Shown in pieces: positions 25,314 through 37,469 of a DNA stretch of 64,000 bases. The notes beneath the pieces were generated by a model, which was not told the DNA's origin, searched no databases, and worked only from the letters and a program-made list of their open reading frames with translations. The stretch comes from Glossina fuscipes (lineage: Eukaryota; Arthropoda; Insecta; Diptera; Glossinidae). The stretch covers positions 1,255,752 to 1,319,751 of the forward strand of contig NW_023998454.1 in assembly GCF_014805625.2 (NCBI RefSeq), given 5' to 3'. Position 1 is the stretch's first letter, and every line of letters begins with the position of its first letter. The position numbers and the translations under genes are program-made.

Positions 25314-27322
25314 TTTTTTGGAATAAATTCCATTAAATTCATGTTATATGATTACGGTGGGTTTACAGGCGTATAGTAAAAAACGTGAGAGTTTTTACTA
25401 TGCATATAGAGAAAAATTATTGTTGAAAGCGAGAGAGAGTGTGTGATTTTTGTTTGAGTTCAACCTATTCTTAAACACTGTAATATTTTATTTTATTTAC
25501 TTTTAAAAAAATTTAAATAAGAGCGATATATTAACAATACGCAGCGATAGTCAATCAATAACATAATTCAAATTTCATACTCTCACATAATTCCAAATTC
25601 AATAGTTTCCTCGCTTGCAGCTTGCATTTGTCATCCCTTGCTGTGGTCGAATATTAGAACGGTAGTCGAACATTAAAACGGTGCTTACCCCGATGTCCTT
25701 GCACTAAATATTTAGTACCGGAAGAAAATATTGTAATACATTTGAGAGATAAAAACCATCAGCATTGCGTTTATTCGGAAAACTTGGACGCCATACAGCA
25801 TAGAAATCAGACGGACTATTACACGCACAGGAGTGAGGAATTTTAGTATTTTTTAATATTTTAGCAAAAATATGTTTTTATACATTTCACGAATAGCAAT
25901 TACCTGAGTGATATTTTAATTTAAAGTATTACCTAAAGTATTGGCTGCCCACAATTTTGTTCTCACAGCGAAAAGCTCTAAAGGCTCTAAACTTTGTACA
26001 GCTCAGTCGCTGCTTAAACATCCACTTCATTCATTCCTCTTACCATTCTCTGCTCTTCTGAAGTTTGAAAGATTAAGTGTTAAAAACATTTTTGTGAACG
26101 GTACCGAGGTAGACACGCAAATTATTGCTTTCTTTGCATTAAAAAATGCAGCTTGGACTTGTTGACGCTTATACGACCAAGGTAGTCTTAAAAACCACAT
26201 ATTTGCTTTCTACGTACAAGAGTTTGAGAAAATAAAATCACTTAGGAGATGCCTCACCAAATACAGTTTTCCAATTATTCAGCAAGCTTACTAGCGACTT
26301 ACTATAACCTTATGTACTTATATTCAAATGTTTCGACGGCCTATCGCATTAAGGTACTTATTAGATCTTAAACATCAGAGACAGATTTTCACGTTTTCAG
26401 GTTTAACGTGCACAACTATCACTCCCTTTTTTCCCCTTCTCTACTTATAATTTTTCCTGACCGCTATTGTGTATGTGACAACTTTTCAATACCGCGACAT
26501 GTAGAACAAAAGAAGATACAAACTGTTTTGTTTACCTTCGTAACGCAACTATTCCAGTTACCTCTTTTAGGAGCACCACTTTCTGTGTCGGAGAAGATAT
26601 TGGAGAAGTTATTACTTTGTCAGTTCTACAAAAGCGTATTTTTGTTACCTTTGGGGATCATAGACGAAGACGTTAAAGTACACAGTTCTACTAAATTGAT
26701 TTCGCTCTTAGATTCAAAGAGAAGATCCTTACCTAAGTGAACATTCGAGACCATAAAATAATTCAAACCAAAAACTCGATCACAGGTAGGGAATTTTAAA
26801 AGTCTATGGAATTTTTACAACATAACTTTTGACTTACACATGGTTGGTTGGCGGTGGGAGGCATAGTTCACTGCTCTTATTCTTGTTGAGAATCGTATTG
26901 AGTAAATGTTACACTAAACAAGAAGAGCTTTGCAAATATTTGAAACATGAATAAAGAATTATTTAGGTCTGCAGAGACCATTGTGTTTTGAGGGATTTTA
27001 AAGAAAAAGCACCTGAACAAAAATCGATACATATAACGTATGTAATTTAAATGTTGTTTGAATTCCCTTCGCATTTACCATGAAATGTCTACGGCATTAT
27101 TTGTTTAACATGAACTGAAACAATTTTTTTTTTTTTTTTGTGCTTTTGCAGTCGTAAAAAGCTTGTTTCCTTCTTCAATATTTTGTTTACTTAAAAAAAT
27201 ATATTATAATAAAAAAGAAACTGGAAAAAGCAGATGTTTTGTGGTCTGTTCACATATTATGACAGTTATGTGATATCAACATAAATTTGTGTATAAATAA
27301 AATATGATGAATGTGTACTTAC
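19346..27322 (-). other. intron 2, 5' part
   Basis: Intronic DNA up to the donor of exon 2 (GT at 27321-27322). Holds a perfect A run at 22991-23011, a (CATA)/(TA) tract at 25253-25310, and a T run at about 27124-27140. A frame at 24485-24781 continues past one TGA for another 56 codons. A frame at 26408-26740 (110 codons) is also present. Neither has recognisable content, and both fit chance expectation. A relatively G+C-rich patch at 20040-20160 reads open on the plus strand but is isolated. Confidence 0.55.
25253..25310. repeat. (TA)n / CATATA microsatellite in intron 2
   Basis: Alternating purine-pyrimidine tract: three CATATATA-type units, then an uninterrupted TA run, ending in GTATTTTTTTGG. 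Likely length-variable between individuals. Confidence 0.9.
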
Positions 27323-27435
27323 TTCCACACGAACAGTGATGAGATCAATACAACCAAAATTAATAGTAAAGAGAATACAGCTATCATCGCTGATGTTTGC
27401 AGTGATTGACTGCTGTAAAGACTAGCATCGAGTAT
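27323..27435 (-). CDS. coding exon 2: transmembrane segment
   Basis: 113 nt encoding residues 69-105 plus two bases of the Lys106 codon. Acceptor TTTTCAG|ATACTCGATG in phase 0; donor TGGAA|GTAAGTAC in phase 2. After a short polar lead (SLYSSQSLQTS) comes a hydrophobic helix from about A84 to W105 (MIAVFSLLLILVVLISSLFV), followed across the junction by Lys and KRK. It is the only hydrophobic segment long enough to span a membrane in the protein. As the protein has no N-terminal signal peptide, it probably acts as a reverse signal-anchor (N-terminus outside, C-terminus inside). It is too short to find without splice logic: the exon is bounded by two introns of 8.6 and 16.6 kb. Confidence 0.9.
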
Positions 27436-30400
27436 CTGAAAAGACATATAATAAACAAAATTAATAAAAACTCAAATGTCTTCATAAAAAAAATAAATAA
27501 ATAACTAAAATTAAAACCAAGCAAAAAAACATAATTTTTAAATATCCTGTGAACTATCATAAACAAGTGAATGGTAGTCAAAGCTTCATGAATAGTTTCA
27601 TCTATGAATAGTTTTTTAAAACTAAAGAGAAATTATTTTTGATCTTTAAAGATATTCCTAACCCTAGAGGTCAGCAGCGAAATAATTTTATGCTGAAGTG
27701 TGCTGGTGCTGTTTTCAAAACTTACCGACCATATACATGTACGATAGATGGAGATCTAAACGTTTTTTAAAATACACTTGGTATTAAACATAACAAATAA
27801 ATCATAGAGTTTGAGACGGAAGCTTTCCACACAGTGCTGCTTAAATCTATTTTCTAACCAACGTAAATATAATCATGCTATTGGTGGGATTGCATGCAAT
27901 AAACAAAACAAAACCGTAAATCTAGCCTATTTTGTTTACTACTGTGTAACGGTGAATAGAAAAATATCATGGCATCGATTTTCCATAAATAGATCGTTGC
28001 GTACATACCATTTCGCTATTTCCCTGGTGGGCCATTCAACAAGTGCCGCTAAAATCTGCCAGACGTTTGGGGTTTGGGTGAAAACTAAGTGTGAACAATA
28101 GGCAAAGAATCTGAATATGGCTGCATTAAAATTAGCCGAAAATGCTTATATTAAAATAAAAAAAAAGGCAAGGCAATTACGCCAGGGCTGTGGCTCAACC
28201 CTCTCTTACCCGTCACTTCCATCTTTCGAGGAGGATGTGAAGATAAATTCGAATTTAACTAACAAAGACACTAACCGAGCTTTTTAAAAACCCTAACGGT
28301 ACTGTGTTAAATAGTTAAGATCAATATATGGTTCTTTGACTTTCCCCACACTTCTCCCGACTTGTGTGGGCGGCACGGAGGAAGGCGAGGAGGGAGCCAA
28401 TGAATACGGCAAAACAAAAAATAATGTTGATCTTAAAGTATTCTTCTACAGCCTTTTTTGCTAACACACTCAACTTCAAAAAATTATTAAACATAACCCG
28501 GGAAAGAAAGATTTGAATTTCGTTAGCTTATACGAAACGTCTTTCCACTTGGATTCACTCGTCCTTGTTAATCGTTACAACCTGCCTGCTTTTTATGTTT
28601 CACGCAGGAATAGATATTTGTAATAAATATACGGCCGGCATTTTATTAATAGAAAAAAACGAATTCGAATCTACTAGAAATGGATTTAAATTCGCTTTTC
28701 TCTTTTAAGGGCGTTAGTCGCCTGCAATATCTTCTTAGTTTCAATAGATTGCGTGGAGAAGAAATGTTGCGAGCGTTTACTGAACTTCAAAATAGCAATT
28801 GAATGCTATTTGATGGTCCATTCTTTTTAGTTTAAAAATTTTGTGTATCTTCCTCCTCGTATGTTCATAGTTTCATATAAATATATTATTCATGTGTACT
28901 AATTCGAAGGCTTGAGACTTTCTCGAGCTCTCTATGTTTGCTGTTTGAAGTTTCAAAACCTTCGATAAATCTAATATACTTTTAGTATTGGGTACATTCT
29001 ACGAACAACAACCTTTTAACAAGTCACCAAAAATAAAATCGTTTAATTTCGTTTGATTAATGCACGTAATCAAAAAATCATTGGCAGCTATTTAATAGAG
29101 AGCATACCCCGTTGTCTCTGACGCGATTTGATTTTCATTTGTAAAGCAGAACATTGACAAACGGCAATCTGTGCGGCATACGTGCTTGATTGTATGTCGT
29201 TACTCTAAGCTTATCTTTGGTCTAGATTTTGAAAGTCGTTCATCATATTTACAGTTTTTTTTTAACAATTAATCACTTTTTTAATAAATTAAATAAATAA
29301 AAAAAATTTAATAAAAGTGGGACATAGCATACACCTCCTGGTCTCCTACTGTTTCCCAGATTTAATCGCTTTCTTACTGACATAAATGAAGAAGAAGAAA
29401 TTTACATCGAAGGATTGAGCGACCACAGTTCTCCCTTTTTAGAAAGCGCCTTTGAAATCATCGAAATGAATTGCTGAGAAGCAAACTCTTAGGTACAATT
29501 TGCTAAATGAAATCACCGACAACCAAGCTATAGAAAGCAACTAAGGTAAACAAATTCATTGTCTTGCTGGAACGCTTCATAATTCTAAGTACGATATGGT
29601 AAAAGTCAATGCTTATGTTGATTATTTTGAATGCCCATGCGATACACTAAGAAGTTACAAGTTCTTTGTATTCGCCTTTGTAGTTCGCACTCTCTCCTTA
29701 TCCGCAACATCTTGTAATTCTTGTCAGCTGCTAACTATTCCATTTATTCTTAAATGATTTACGACCATTGCGTAACTAAATAACTAGCAGAGCGGAAAAC
29801 AGTCACAAATTTTTATTGATTTATTTTTATCTAATCAACAGATATCAGCTTTATTTTATCACATACGCATAGCGTACTTAGTTTCTTCCTTAGGCTTATT
29901 TACATAAGAAATGTTATGCGTTATCTATATTATGCCGTACTGGACCACTGTTCAAAACTAATAAATAATAAATTGTCATTTACGTAGCACTCTATGATAT
30001 TATTGTTTAACAAGCATTATTGCCGATATCATATCAATAGGAAAACAATAAAGTATAAATATTACTGAAACTTAATAAAATTGTTCCCAACGGATTTGTT
30101 ATACAAATCAAACCTGGTGGTGTCATTTTCTACTGAAGAGAAGCAATCCTTCATTTTTCTTCATTTTATACTTAATTTAACTTGATTTGATTTATGACAC
30201 GCGTTATAAAATTTTTTAGAAATTTTTTTCCCTAGAAAATTGTCACTAGGTACGACTAACACAAGTCTAAATTTATATGTTAGCTTTATAAGAGCATGCC
30301 GCGGTCTCGCTAAAGTGATTGAAGAAGAGTTTTTATTGAAAGACAAAATTAGCAAATCGAAAGCTAATGAAAAATATCAAAACTGACAAACATACCGTTA

Positions 30401-33400
30401 CAACATTTTTTTTTTCTTTCTTTTTTATGAACTGTAAGCACTTTATCCAAGTTTTATAACCATTATGTTTAGTACATATATTCCTTTACAGGTGCGCTCA
30501 TTAACTGTACTTGCTGTGCTCTATTCTTTACTAATTTGATGTTAGCGGCTCTGCCAACTGAACCTGCCAATTATTTCGCCCTATCCCGGGGGCTTGTTAC
30601 CATTTTGACCCGACAATTCGATTATTTTTCTTGAAGAAAAGCTTTTCAATTACTATTTTACCTCGAGGCTGTGAAAACTTGCCTTCTCAAGCCGGTTCGC
30701 ATGAAGCAGACTCGTCAAGGATAAATACTCAATTTCTTACCACAACTACGAAGGTTTGACCTTTTAATCATGCATCCATCTCGTGTACTTTTTTTTTTTT
30801 GATATGGGCAATCATCCAGGAGAACGGAAGAGAAAGAGATAGAGAGTGGCACGGACGTATGCTTAATCGGTCAGGGATTTGAAGGCGTAAACACAGGTTT
30901 GGTGCTTATTAACTCGGGTATTAATGCGGACTATGTAAGCTCTTGGAGAATATTTACGCGAGTTCTCATCTAGGCTACAAGTTCGATAACAGTTACATCA
31001 TTTCGTGCCCTACGACTACTTTTCGATAGTTGCCCTACTTTCTCGGGCAATGCTAATAGACTTCCCGCCTTAAATGCTTATTTTTCGACTATTACGTCTT
31101 CTTCTCGCGTCTTTTCACCTTAACAGCTGCCTTTAGGATATCTTATTAAAGCACCAACAATCGATTTGGCACCTCGAGTGTAATCTCTGAACATGTTTCG
31201 AATATAAAAATATCGTTCTAGCTACTGCCCGATCATTACGTCCTTTCCTCTACCACACATTAGTAGGTACTTCCTGATAACTATGTTTCCTCCTTGAGTA
31301 TAACGGCCCGACTCATTTCCTCGACAACAGTTTTCCCACTATTTTGTTATCTCCCCAAGAGTGATTAATGCGCTTTTCGCCTATATTCTCGCTCGCTGCT
31401 TGTCATTCGTTTTGCGACGTTACCTTGATTCTTGTAGGCAGCGAATCAAAAAAGCGTCCATCCAAATCACCTAACTAGCTTTCGTTTGTGCAAAACTGTC
31501 ATAGAGTTAATAAAATTTATTATTATCTGAAATAAATATTTTACATTTATTAATTTGCTGGTTTTTTAAGATGGCGGTCTTGGCAAACCGTTTAAACGAG
31601 TTGATATCTTTTGTAGTAACTGAAAAACTTTAAGCATGAAATACAGCCGAGTAAAATAATTTTCTGAAATTTGTTTATTTATTTATGCTTGTTTTATTGT
31701 TCTCTGCGTTTCTTTCAGAAATTGTTATTAATTTTGCATTTGTTAGGGAAGTTTTAGGTTCTCTTACTATTCCGGAAAACTTACAGTTTATTACTTTTTT
31801 TTTTCTTCTTCTTCTTCTTTTTTTTTTTTTTTCTTCTTTTAAAGTTATTAAATGTAGATGTGTTTCTTTATGCTACAATCAAGTTTTTATGTTTATAACT
31901 CTCGGAAAAAATTTTGCTTAGTTTTTGTTCTCTTTGGCCTTTCACTTAAACAGGGTTTAGTTGCTGGTCAAATAAAAAGTGCGGCAGTCAGACGTAGTAG
32001 GACAACTAGGATAAATGTGCAAAATATATTTATTGTGCGGTTGTAGTTTTGTTTTATTTCATTTCATAATCAAGCAAAGGAAAATTTAAACCGCTCCAGA
32101 GAAACTGAGAAAATTAAGTGCCGTAAATGAAGTGAATTGTTTTTTCTTTTCCTTGTACATTTTTCTGCAAGTGCTTCTTCACAAGTTGTCTTAATATTTA
32201 ATATTAAAAGAGAAAATATGCTAAATAACCAGAATATAAAGGTAAAGCTAAGATAACTGCTAACGAAGTCAATGTAAAGAAAAGGGAAAGAACACTAAAA
32301 GCAAGAAACTGTTTTCGCTATGAGAGACGTCTTTGTTGGTTAACATCTAAGGTGGCCGCATAAAACTCGCACCTGATTAAAATTTAGAATAAGAATGTTT
32401 AAGGAATTTTTTTTGAAATATTTCGGAATTCCATATTAAATGGTGAAAAAACTTTGGATCGGGTAGGGTAATTGTTTGAACTCCTAGCTCTGAAGCCGCT
32501 TCTACGGAAACTGAGTTTTTACATTGTAAAAAGGCGCAAATTTCAATATTTTTTGATGGACGTTCGTTCATAATAATAATTTGACATGAAAATTAACTCG
32601 GACTACGTAGGTTTATCTTCTGCATCCAAACCTCATAAAAACTAGCCTTTATATACCAAAAAGTTTATTATTTAGTCATTTATGATGAAAATTTGTCCTC
32701 AGTAAATCAACCATAGAGAGTGTGGATTATATAGGTCTATCTTTGACACCGTCTTTTAACGGGCCTCTGATGAAAGTAAGCCTTTTTGTGGCGACAAAGT
32801 CTAATTTGTGGTTTGCTATGACAAAAGTAATAGAATCTTTGACAAGTAAAGTCAGTGTGTCTGGGTGATGTATGTCGTTGTCCCTAGTCGCAAGAATTGA
32901 GATACCGGTCAAGAAATCGCTAGGGGCTCGCCTACAGTAAAGCAAAAACTGAAAGCAACTCTAATTTGCTAATTATTCATAAATTATACAAGAAAGAAGG
33001 CTGAAATTTTCTGAATTTATTTTATGGAGAAAATCGCCTACGACCACACAGAGTTACAAGTCATAAAGTTTTAATTTTTTTCACTTTTCGAGGTTAGCCC
33101 TTTGAGTCTGTCTGATTCACTGCGAGAAAGTTATCTCGTTATCTCATATATATACGCTCTTCTCCTAAGTTTTTGAAAACTTGTTTGTCTCTCATCTAAA
33201 AATTTTATTTTCAGGGAAAATGCTTTTAAAGCTTTAATATTCTAACTTAAAAACTTTAATCTGTTTTTGAAAGGGAGACATATCAAAATTTATCTTTTTT
33301 ATTCTTCGTCTTACATCGTCTCTGATAGAAAATTCTTCTTCGAAGAGAAGACGAAAAAAAATTTATATTCAATTTGCTATTGTCACGTCATTTTCGTTCT

Positions 33401-36064
33401 TCTGCTACGCTCACACATAGATACACAATTCGATTCACATTTTTGCGTTTATTTGTTATAGGATTTCTTAGCTATTTTTTTTTTTACTTTTACTTTGCAA
33501 TCGAAATAGAAAAAAATAAAAAAAGTTTCTTGGAAATAATGCTAAACTGTAGAGCACATCTTTAAGTGAGGAAGGCATATGAGTATGCATGAGTATGTAT
33601 GTGCAGAAATATGTATTTCAAATGCTAAGACGTGTGTGTAAAAATATCTGTCGTGTGGAAAATATCATAGTCGGGATGATGTATGTATTCAGAAGAACAC
33701 ATAAACTCGTACATGCAATTGTAATAATGCAGGCATGTGAGCATTTACAAGAAATGCAATTCGAACCGAATAAAAGAAAAAAGAAAACAAATATCATATT
33801 TTGTGGTAAAAGAATATTTAAAGAATATGTAAGACTGTAAAGCAAAAGTAAATATTAATCTTTTTTCCTTTAATTGTATTTTTTCGATACAATAACGATT
33901 TGAGGCACTCTGCCGTGTAAACATAAATCTGGACTTCCTTGTTCCGATAAAAAAGTTTATTTAAAGAAGGCACAAGTTCGCATATAACCCGAGTCGATTA
34001 TTAATAAAGCTCAATTTTTTTCATCTGTAAACATTGCTTAAAAAAATCTCCCAACTTGGTCAACATTATTGTTTTTTTTGCGTTTGCTTCTTTACAGCAC
34101 TTTTCTCGTCTTAAGGTTAGTTTATAGTTGGCGGTGTCGTTAGCGTTTTTGCACACACTCACATATTCGTGATGCTATTAAGTGAGCTGCTCAGCAGTAC
34201 CTTTGCTTAACCGCTTATCATATTAAAGTATCAAATCCTGTTTCAACTCGGTTCCTTCCTTGACTTTCTAATTTTCTGACCAGTGCTCGAGTTTTTGATG
34301 AAAATTTTTTCGACTACTGTCTCTTCGTAAGAAAATCAACATGAAAAGCGGACAGTCAACCATTAGGCCTATTAATAAATAAGTACAATTGTCTTTAAGA
34401 TTTCGGATTCAGAGAAGGAGAGAAAAGAAAAGAAAAGCAAAAGTAAGCTGGAATAGGGTGAGCCGAGCTAAGACAAACTAAAATAGCCTAAAAAGTGATC
34501 GAAAAATTCTATATTACTCGAAAAGTTGTTGAGGAAGTAGCAAACTAAATATTGATCTAAAAGATTTCAAATTGGATGCAATAGCTGAAGCTCTTAATGA
34601 CCGGAATGATTTCTAATGAAGAAAATTTTCGATATTAATTATGTTAATGTTGACTCAGTATATTTATTCATCGAGGTTTAGCTTTTCGGGTGGATTGTTT
34701 GAAATTGGAATCTTGTTATTAGAATCTTGTTATTAAGTGTGGACGCACTGCTAATTGATCGGGATTATTTTTGCAACGAATGTGCAAGCGAACATTTGGG
34801 TAGCAATGTTTCAGAAAAACATACTCGGAGCCAAAAGTTATGCCTAAAAATTTTCAAAAAATTTCAGCTTGCTGTCTTCAGCTTTGCAACTGTCACTATT
34901 CACAAAGTTCACCCGCCAAATGGACTGAATTTCATAAAAATAGTTGCATGCAAAACTTACGTAAACCTCGAGTTAGGGATGTCAATGGTATTTACATACT
35001 TCCATGAGCCCTCTCTAAGCGAACATATGTATTGTCTTATTTGATGTCTACCGACAAGAGGTAGAAATACTCCTTTGATTCGCATGCATTACCCAACACA
35101 TTAGTGAAAAGTTAACAAAAAAATCTGAATATGAGAATAGGAAAGCAGTTTAAAAATTTCTTATAGAATTTATTTTGATCGAACAACAGACTTTCGTACA
35201 ATTAACAAGAGAGCGCACAAACATTCTTCACTTGTCTCCTAAAGAATTTCTTTAGTGTTTACCAAAAGCAAAAAATCATTGCTGAGTTTTAGCAATTTGT
35301 TGCCTTATTTTTTATATTGACAGTAACAGCTGTTGACAGTCGCCTTTTTGCTTTTCATCTTACACTCCTTTTTCTTCTTCCTTTTCTTCATATTGCTTAT
35401 TATTGCTATAGTAAATCTATGTTCATTTGGCTATTGATCAAAAGTTTTTTCCCAATTGTTTGTTAGAGAAAAAGTTTTTGACGTCTGAGCTAAGAAAAGT
35501 TGTTTTTTTCACAAAAAATTATTATGACAAATGACAACAGCATTAAATTGACAGATGTCATAGCATATATTTATTTACCTTTCCATTACACTTCGTGTAA
35601 TTTAAAGAAGTTTTTAAGTTAATTTTTCAAATTCTATTAAATCATAATGACAGTTACATCAATAAACTTTTATAAGAAAAACTCAATTCATCAATAATTT
35701 TGACTATAAAAACGCAAAAAAAGAAAAAAAGGAAAAAAAAGAAAAACGAAAGAAAAATTATGACAGTTGACATTAGCTAAAATATGACAACAGATGTGAA
35801 AGTTACCGATGAAAGTAAACGCCTGTGTGTATAGTATACACTTAAGTATGAATACTACCCAATTCATAATTTTCATAACAATTTCTTTGAACAATAAAAC
35901 TAATGAAAAGTAGTAGTTTTTACACTTACAATAAAAGCCCCTAAGGTAATATTAAAACAACACCCCTTTAGTTGCCTAGTGTGTTATTTTTTTTTTTTTT
36001 TGCTTTTATAACCTAATAAAGCAGAGAAAACAACCCTCAAAGATATACGCATTTATACGCTTAC
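27436..36064 (-). other. intron 1 (8.6 kb)
   Basis: Lies between the donor ATACCG|GTAAGC (GT at 36063-36064) and the acceptor TTTTCAG. A more G+C-rich patch lies at about 28175-28400. A pyrimidine tract with TTC repeats and long T runs is at about 31794-31840. A near-perfect duplication of TCTTGTTATTA occurs at about 34711-34735. Open frames such as 34727-35044 (105 codons) show no recognisable domain. No nested gene or mariner relic is seen. Confidence 0.75.
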
Positions 36065-36268
36065 CGGTATAGCTTCGCACATATCGTTGTCCCAGGCTTG
36101 TTGCGCTTTCAAAGCCATTTCTTCTTCGTTGCAATTATGAGCGTTCGACGGTGTATAATCCGATATGGCAGGCGGCCTTGGTGGTGGTGGTATCGTAAAT
36201 TTCGGAGGTGGTCCCAAAGGACCTCCACACTCATTACATTCTATCATATCGTCAAACATTTTCCACAT
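36065..36268 (-). CDS. coding exon 1: Cys/Pro-rich N-terminal segment
   Basis: Encodes residues 1-68 and ends in phase 0 at ATACCG|GTAAGC. The start ATG (36266-36268) is chosen because an in-frame TAA lies eight codons upstream, with no convincing acceptor between, and the context is ACAAATGT. A second Met codon follows at residue 4. The segment starts MWKMFDDMIECNECGGPLG, so there is no signal peptide. It then has a proline run (PPPKFTIPPPPRPP, about 22-35), HNC (about 45-47), a Glu/Gln/Ala stretch likely to be helical, and DNDMCEAIP just before the next exon. Four cysteines could form disulfides if this side is extracellular. The layout of Cys pair, proline run, Cys and helix loosely recalls proline-rich membrane anchors, but there is no firm homology. 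The splice phase match to exon 2 and sensible codon content support it. Confidence 0.82.
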
Positions 36269-36400
36269 TTGTTTAATTTTTTCGATCTTTTAAACGTTGA
36301 GTATAAAACTTTAAAACAAAAATTTGCTTATAAAGCAAAGTAAAGGTTAAGCGAAGCAAAAAAAAAAAAAACCAAAAAATAAACGATTTCAAATTAAATT
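36269..36400 (-). promoter_or_regulatory. probable 5' UTR of exon 1, possibly preceded by a splice acceptor
   Basis: In the sense of the gene, a T-rich tract (plus-strand A run at 36358-36371) is followed by a branch-like CTTAAC and then candidate AGs near 36328 and 36309. This leaves open whether a non-coding first exon lies further upstream and is spliced here, or whether transcription starts locally. No TATA box or initiator could be assigned. Confidence 0.3.
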
Positions 36401-36889
36401 GCTTAAAAAATTATTTGAAACAGTATTTGAATTTTCTTTCCAAACGCTTTTTTCTTTTGATTTCGTTTGCTTGGCATTGTCGGCAAATATCGAACATTCT
36501 TCATATTTGGTAATCTGGAAGAGAAAAGGAAAATGAAGATTATTTAATAATTTCTCTGTCATAGGATGTAAAATAACATTACTTAAGGTTAAGATCGATA
36601 ATAAATCTTCGAGCAAAAATTTTTCTTAATTTTTAAACCCATAACTCGTAGTTTAAACAAAAACCATAGTTTAAACAAAGACCTGTTAAATAAAGCTTCC
36701 TGCAAGCCAGCAACGATTGTCTTAAGAAAAGCCCCCGACTTTCATTACCACCAAACAATATTGACGATTATCTTACGATGTAAGTAACAGTTTCTTTTTT
36801 ACATCTTTCTCAGTCGAAGTTTTAAGTGCGGTATTTTCGAACCATATGATTTTGAGAATGGTGTTGAATCGGAATTTTTATTCCCTACA
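36401..36889. other. upstream flank, nothing recognised
   Basis: A+T-rich DNA just upstream of exon 1 with no supportable coding or RNA feature. It could hold promoter elements, but I cannot assign any. Confidence 0.4.
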
Positions 36890-37090
36890 ACATTCGCGAT
36901 ACAAGAGCATATTAACTTTGTGCAAACTTATGGTATATCTCAAAGCATTTAAAAGTGCTTCTTCTCGTTTTCCTTGTCCATGCGACTGTCCATCCGTTTG
37001 TCATCTATCCTTGTGGTCAACATGAAAGTTCGCATTTTGGAAGATGCCCTAACATTTGAAGCAATATAACATGACGTAATCAATATTTAG
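36890..37090 (+). repeat. dispersed repeat, module A copy (diverged)
   Basis: Shows CATATTAACTTTGTGC, a CCTTGTCCATGCGACTGTCC / CATCCGTTTGTC-type track, CCTTGTGGTCAACATGAAAG, and GTTCGCATTTTGGAAGAT. These are the module A landmarks in their usual order. The copy is highly mutated. Confidence 0.5.
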
Positions 37091-37152
37091 AAGACTTAAT
37101 TTTCTAAACATAAATTTTATTATTTTTCCGTTAGAAATTAGACTTTTTATCC

Positions 37153-37383
37153 CTATACGGCTTGTTTTTCATGATTACCTCTGTATATGCCAGTAAATAG
37201 ACCTACGTGATCCAAGTTTTTTACTGTTAATTGTGTTGGTTTTTTTGCTACTGTGGACCAATTTTCGTCGAAAGTATTAAAAATTAAATCTTTTTCTGAA
37301 GAGTTTAGTATTGATGAGACATCTTCTATGGTGTGGGGTTCGGTAATGTTGACTTCTTTTTTCAATTTACTATTATGAACCAA
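37153..37383 (-). other. open frame with coding-like composition between two repeat copies
   Basis: A 76-codon frame on the minus strand, from just after a TGA (about 37389-37391) to a TAG. It is rich in Lys, Glu, Asn, Thr, Val and Leu, and includes NITEPHTIEDVSSILNSSEK, FDENWSTVAKKPTQLTVKN and LDHVGLFTGIYRGN. This looks more like soluble protein than a translation of A/T runs. It sits between two module A copies (36890-37090 and 37470-37780, opposite orientation). It may be a fragment of a transposon gene or a captured exon. I recognise no family, and the length alone is not significant. Confidence 0.2.
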
Positions 37384-37469
37384 TTTTCACCATGAAATAT
37401 TGAAAAGAACACCTGTTTAGCACAGCGAAATACAGTTTTCGTAGGAACGGTTATATGGATAAGTGTTCA

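Noticed and set aside
26408..26740. 110-codon plus-strand open frame in intron 2
   Set aside because: Isolated, no motif, no splice-linked partner; chance length.
34727..35044. 105-codon plus-strand frame with several cysteines in intron 1
   Set aside because: No recognisable domain and within chance length; opposite strand to the host gene with no exon partners.
36065..36268. Assignment of the protein to the PRIMA-type proline-rich membrane anchor family
   Set aside because: Only the general layout (Cys pair, proline run, Cys, helix) is similar; the tail is far longer and there is no signal peptide, so I left the family open.
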